Assembly (NCBI RefSeq): GCF_001613245.1
Contig: NZ_BDBZ01000002.1
Span: 372,001-436,000 of the forward strand
Source: Nocardia speluncae NBRC 108251
Lineage (GTDB): Bacteria > Actinomycetota > Actinomycetes > Mycobacteriales > Mycobacteriaceae
Direction of reading: 5' to 3'
DNA: 64,000 nucleotides
Shown here: piece after piece, positions 60,808 to 64,000 of the stretch
How the letters are laid out: each line of letters begins with the position of its first letter
How positions within the stretch are numbered: position 1 is the stretch's first letter
Made by a program: the position numbers and the translations under genes
The notes under the pieces: model-generated
What the model was told of the DNA's origin: nothing
The model's database searches: none
Seen by the model: only the letters and a program-made list of their open reading frames with translations

Positions 60808-60861
60808 GCTGTCAGCACTCGACGCGATGCGGCGAAGCCGCGCGGGTCGAGTGCTGACAGC
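60808..60861. terminator. Large bidirectional hairpin between convergent genes
   Basis: GCTGTCAGCACTCGAC (60808-60823) and GTCGAGTGCTGACAGC (60846-60861) are perfect 16-bp arms. The 22-nt interior contains the further dyad GCGGC-GAA-GCCGC, so the whole can fold into one long stem. It lies between the convergent exonuclease and DUF4333 genes, where a bidirectional terminator is expected. Confidence 0.7.
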
Positions 60862-60902
60862 AAGGTCGGGCCGAAAATTGCAGCGCCGCAACCGAAGACA
60901 AC

Positions 60903-61727
60903 TCAGCTCGGTCGGCCGACCTCGTAGGTCCCGTCATCCTTGGTGATCTTGATATTGACCGTCTTGTCTTCGCCACCGATCTTCAGGTCGCAGGTGAACG
61001 TCGCGTCCACCGCAACCTCCTGTCCCGCCGGGCACTGGACATCCTTGACGTCCTCGATCCCGTAGGACTCCGCGAGCACCTTGGCCACCCCGGTCTGCAC
61101 CGCGGCCTGATCCAGCTCGTCCTTGGCGGTCAGCATCAGGATCGCGACCACCACACCGGCCACGACCACTACACCGAGCAGCACGAGCCCGGCAATCACG
61201 CCGGTTTTCTTACCGCCCCCGCCGGCGGGTTGCTGCTGCGCACCCCACTGCTGCTGGCTCGGCTGCCCCCACTGCCCGGATTGTGCCTGCGGCTGCTGAC
61301 CCCACTGCTGCTGTTGCTGCTGATTCGGGTCACCCCACTGCTGCTGGGACTGCGGCTGCTGCTGGTTCGGGTCGCCCCACTGCTGCTGGGGCTGCTGGGG
61401 CTGATTCGGGTCGCCCCACTGCTGCGGCGGCGGCTGCTGACCCCACTGCTGCTGGGTCGGTTCGCTCCACGGCTGCGGCTGGGGTTGCTGGGGCTGGGGT
61501 TGCGGCTGGCTCCACTGCTGCGGCTGCCATTGCTGACCACCCTGATCCCCACTGCCCCATTGCTGAGTGGCCTGGGCCTGCTGTGGATCGTTCGGGGGCT
61601 GGCTGGGTGGCTGGCTCCCCCACTGCGGCGCTGCGCCGGGCGGCTGCTGCCCACCCCAGACCTGGGTGGGATCGTTACGTCCCTCCCCGGGTCCCGGGGC
61701 GTCGTTCGGTCCGTACGGCCCACTCAT
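60903..61727 (-). CDS. Gln/Pro-rich DUF4333 membrane protein
   Basis: A 274-residue single-pass membrane protein. Residues ~15-170 are a low-complexity cytoplasmic tail of repeated QQWG, QPQ and GDPNQ units. A membrane helix (GVIAGLVLLGVVVVAGVVVAILML) follows, then a C-terminal DUF4333 domain with two Cys (VQCPAGQEVAVDATFTCDLKIGGEDKTVNI) that likely form a disulfide outside. ATG 61727 follows GGAGGCGACCAG. Counterpart of Rv2091c. Function unknown; the repeats make sequence expansion likely. Confidence 0.88.
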   Translation of the reverse strand: MSGPYGPNDAPGPGEGRNDPTQVWGGQQPPGAAPQWGSQPPSQPPNDPQQAQATQQWGSGDQGGQQWQPQQWSQPQPQPQQPQPQPWSEPTQQQWGQQPPPQQWGDPNQPQQPQQQWGDPNQQQPQSQQQWGDPNQQQQQQWGQQPQAQSGQWGQPSQQQWGAQQQPAGGGGKKTGVIAGLVLLGVVVVAGVVVAILMLTAKDELDQAAVQTGVAKVLAESYGIEDVKDVQCPAGQEVAVDATFTCDLKIGGEDKTVNIKITKDDGTYEVGRPS

Positions 61728-61804
61728 CTGGTCGCCTCCACTCGCATCGTCAAACACACGGTAGCCCCCCGCGTGCGGTTGAAATCAAATCACAATCGAT
61801 GGTC

Positions 61805-64000
61805 TCACGCTGCGTCCACGGCCACGACACCGCGCCGGATCGCCCGTACGGCCTTGGCCGCGGTGGCCGCGACCTCGGTATCGTCTGCGGTGCTGTGGAT
61901 CTGGTCGAGCAGATCGATCACCTGACGACACCAGCGCACGAAATCGCCGGCCGACAACGGCGTACCCCGATCCCCGCCGGCCAGCATCGCGTCCACGAGG
62001 GCGTCGCCGCGGGCCCATTTGTAGATTCCGTCGACGAACCCGAGATCGGGTTCCCGAGTCGGCGCAAGCCGGTGCTCGGATTCGTCGGTACGCAGCCGGG
62101 ACCACTGGGTGATCGTGTCCGCCACCGCCCGGCGGATCGGCGCGGTCGGCCCGGTGGCACCGAGATAACCTCCCTCACTACGTGACTCGAAGACCAGCAT
62201 GGATACGACGCCCGCCAATTCGGCCGGCCCCAAACCGCGCCACAGCCCCTGTCGCAGGCATTCCGCCACCAGCAGATCGCTTTCGGCGTAGATCCGGGCC
62301 AGCCGCCGCCCATCGGCGGTGACCTCGCCGTCGTGCACGAATCCGCGCTCTTCCAGCAGGCCGACGATCCGGTCGAAGGTGCGGGCCAGCGAATTCGTGG
62401 TCGCGGAGACCTTCTGCCGCATGGCCTCGGTCTCCCGGCGCACCCGGTTGTAGCGCTCCCCCACCCGGGCCAGCTGTTCGCGATCCGGCCGGGAATGTGC
62501 GGGATGGGCGCGCACTGTACGCCGTAGTGTCGCCAGTTCCGGATCGTCCGCACCGCGGGCACCTTTATCGCGCCGGCCACGGCTGGGCGCGGTGATCCCG
62601 GTACTGCGCAACGCCGATGCCAGGTCGCGGCGGATGCGGGCCGTGCGATGGTCGACCCGGCGCGGTAACCGCATCCGGCCCAGCGGTTCGGCGGGTACCG
62701 GGAAATCGGCGACCGATACGCGCCCCGCCCATTTGTCCTCGGTGAGCACCAGCGGACGCGGATCGCCCGGTGTGGCATCGGGTTCCAGGATCACGGCCAG
62801 ACCGGCCCGGCGGCCCGCGCCGATGGCGACCACATCACCGCGCCGCAGTTCGGTCAGCGCCGCGACCCCGGCGGTCCGCCGATCGCTTCGGGTCTGCTGG
62901 TTCAGCTGCCGCTCCCGCTGTTTGATCCGTTCCCGCAGGCCGAAGTATTCGAGGAAACCGCCCTCCTCGCCACCGAGTTGCGCGGCCAGTTTGCGCAACT
63001 GACCTTCATTGCGCTCGATACCGCGCACGAGACCCACCACCGAACGATCGGCCTGGAACTGCGCAAAGGACCGCTCCAGCAGCATCCGCGCCTCATCGGA
63101 CCCCAGCCGGTCGATCAGGTTGATCGACATGTTGTAACCGGGTTTGAAGGAGCTGCGCAGCGGATAGGTCCGGGTGGAGGCCAGGCCGGCGACCGCGCTG
63201 GTATCGACCTCGGGTTGCCAGAGCACCACCGCATGGCCCTCGACATCGATACCGCGTCGGCCTGCGCGGCCGGTGAGCTGCGTGTACTCCCCCGGAGTGA
63301 GTTCGGCATGCGTTTCGCCGTTGAATTTCACCAGCCGCTCCAGCACCACCGTGCGCGCGGGCATATTGATACCCAGGGCCAGGGTTTCGGTGGCGAACAC
63401 CGCCCGCACCAGCCCCTTGACGAACAACTCCTCGACCGTATGCCGGAATGCGGGCAGCATCCCGGCATGATGTGCGGCCAGGCCCCGGTGCAGCGCCTCG
63501 CGCCACTCCCAGTAACCGAGCACTTCCAGGTCCGCCCGCGGCAGCTCGCCGGTGTGTTTCTCGATGATCGCGTCGACGACCTCCGGGTCGGCCGCACCAC
63601 TCAGATTCAGTCCCGATCGCAGGCACTGGGCCAGCGCACCGTCACATCCGGCTCGGCTGAATATGAACGTGATAGCCGGAAGCAACGCTTCCTCGTCGAG
63701 CCGGGTCAGCACCTCGGGCCGGGGCATCGGGCGGAAGAATCGGCGCGGGCCGCCCCGGCCGCGGGGTCCACCCCAGCCGTCCATCCGGTCGGCGGCCTCG
63801 CGCTGTTTGATGTAGCGGACAAGATCGGAATCGACGAGAACGCGCTGATCGGAGGATTCACTGTCGAACAGATCGAACATCCGGCGGCCGACCATCACGT
63901 GCTGCCACAGCGGCACCGGCCGGGTCTCGTCCACCACCACCGCGGTATCGCCGCGCACGGTTTCCATCCAGGCGCCGAACTCCTCCGCATTGGACACCGT
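61805..64000 (-). CDS. helY: HelY, Ski2-like DEAD/DEAH-box RNA helicase (5' part missing)
   Basis: Partial: 731 codons to the stop, running off the right edge. The open frame begins with TVSNAEEFG, which continues helicase motif III (SAT), so motifs I and II lie outside the window. Seen are LVDSDLVRYIKQREAAD, motif IV-V region (AVFATETLALGINMPARTVVLE) and motif VI QLTGRAGRRGIDVEG, followed by the DSHCT-type C-terminal domain with SEGGYLGATGP. HelY-type enzymes unwind RNA in turnover or ribosome-related processes. Convergent orientation is not involved: it is co-directional with the DUF4333 gene, 77 nt upstream of it. Confidence 0.95.
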   Translation of the reverse strand, partial: TVSNAEEFGAWMETVRGDTAVVVDETRPVPLWQHVMVGRRMFDLFDSESSDQRVLVDSDLVRYIKQREAADRMDGWGGPRGRGGPRRFFRPMPRPEVLTRLDEEALLPAITFIFSRAGCDGALAQCLRSGLNLSGAADPEVVDAIIEKHTGELPRADLEVLGYWEWREALHRGLAAHHAGMLPAFRHTVEELFVKGLVRAVFATETLALGINMPARTVVLERLVKFNGETHAELTPGEYTQLTGRAGRRGIDVEGHAVVLWQPEVDTSAVAGLASTRTYPLRSSFKPGYNMSINLIDRLGSDEARMLLERSFAQFQADRSVVGLVRGIERNEGQLRKLAAQLGGEEGGFLEYFGLRERIKQRERQLNQQTRSDRRTAGVAALTELRRGDVVAIGAGRRAGLAVILEPDATPGDPRPLVLTEDKWAGRVSVADFPVPAEPLGRMRLPRRVDHRTARIRRDLASALRSTGITAPSRGRRDKGARGADDPELATLRRTVRAHPAHSRPDREQLARVGERYNRVRRETEAMRQKVSATTNSLARTFDRIVGLLEERGFVHDGEVTADGRRLARIYAESDLLVAECLRQGLWRGLGPAELAGVVSMLVFESRSEGGYLGATGPTAPIRRAVADTITQWSRLRTDESEHRLAPTREPDLGFVDGIYKWARGDALVDAMLAGGDRGTPLSAGDFVRWCRQVIDLLDQIHSTADDTEVAATAAKAVRAIRRGVVAVDAA

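Noticed and set aside
60808..60861. Possible CIRCE heat-shock operator (contains GCACTC and GAGTGC)
   Set aside because: CIRCE arms are separated by 9 bp and precede chaperone genes. Here the arms are 22 bp apart, longer, and lie between two convergent gene ends.
61230..61925. Leu-rich or Ala-rich open frames opposite the DUF4333 protein
   Set aside because: They are reverse readings of the CAG/CAA/TGG repeat region encoding the Gln-rich tail. The leucine and alanine runs are artefacts of the repeats.
1..64000. tRNA, rRNA, CRISPR array, prophage or complete insertion sequence
   Set aside because: I saw no cloverleaf with T-loop consensus, no regularly spaced direct repeats, no phage structural genes and no intact transposase with terminal repeats.

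Overview
The window is high-GC actinobacterial chromosome, most likely from a Nocardia or a close mycolic-acid-containing relative. Three things point there: an antigen-85-like mycolyltransferase, a WS/DGAT acyltransferase and many F420/mycofactocin-type oxidoreductases; a cobalamin gene set (cobN, cobG, cobH, cobIJ, cobK, cobL, SDR, Rv2074-like) ordered much as in Mycobacterium tuberculosis Rv2062c-Rv2074; and a right end (dipeptidase, 5'-3' exonuclease, DUF4333 membrane protein, HelY) matching Rv2089c-Rv2092c. The species assignment is inference from gene content.

Left part (1-19.3 kb): a decayed ISL3-type transposase fragment opens the window. It is followed by small metabolic and regulatory modules: a YtcJ-type amidohydrolase, an F420-type PPOX protein, a VOC protein facing a PadR regulator, FxsA with a LuxR-type two-component pair, a TSUP exporter, an SDR facing a TetR regulator, TldD/TldE, a methionine aminopeptidase facing a small XRE regulator, a GlxA-type regulator facing a cupin, a mycofactocin-type SDR facing an unusual P450, a lipoprotein polysaccharide deacetylase and a VapBC pair. 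Several divergent pairs have well-formed palindromic operators.

Middle (19.5-28.6 kb): an aromatic-degradation locus. It holds a Rieske dioxygenase (alpha, beta), an 87-residue unknown protein, a zinc alcohol dehydrogenase, a [3Fe-4S] ferredoxin, a ferredoxin reductase, a LysR regulator, an MHS transporter, an MhpC-type hydrolase and an MhpB-type extradiol dioxygenase. The lower meta pathway (hydratase, aldolase, acylating aldehyde dehydrogenase) is not in the window.

28.9-36.5 kb: a small Cys lipoprotein and an EEP-family membrane enzyme, a TetR/SDR pair, a DHA2 efflux pump/TetR pair, a nucleotidyltransferase and two tandem secreted MPT63-like proteins.

36.7-58 kb: the cobalamin region. 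cobN is preceded by a cobalamin riboswitch. Divergent from it are two tandem 37- and 38-residue peptides, both starting MGSL, then a mycolyltransferase and a WS/DGAT. These peptides resemble the PorA/PorH class of corynebacterial small outer-membrane peptides in general properties and are the most interesting lead here. cobG is separated from cobH-cobIJ by a block of unrelated oxidoreductases. Between cobK and cobL, where M. tuberculosis carries cobM, sits an unrelated small secreted protein. cobK appears to start at a CTG overlapping that gene's stop codon. The window ends inside helY.
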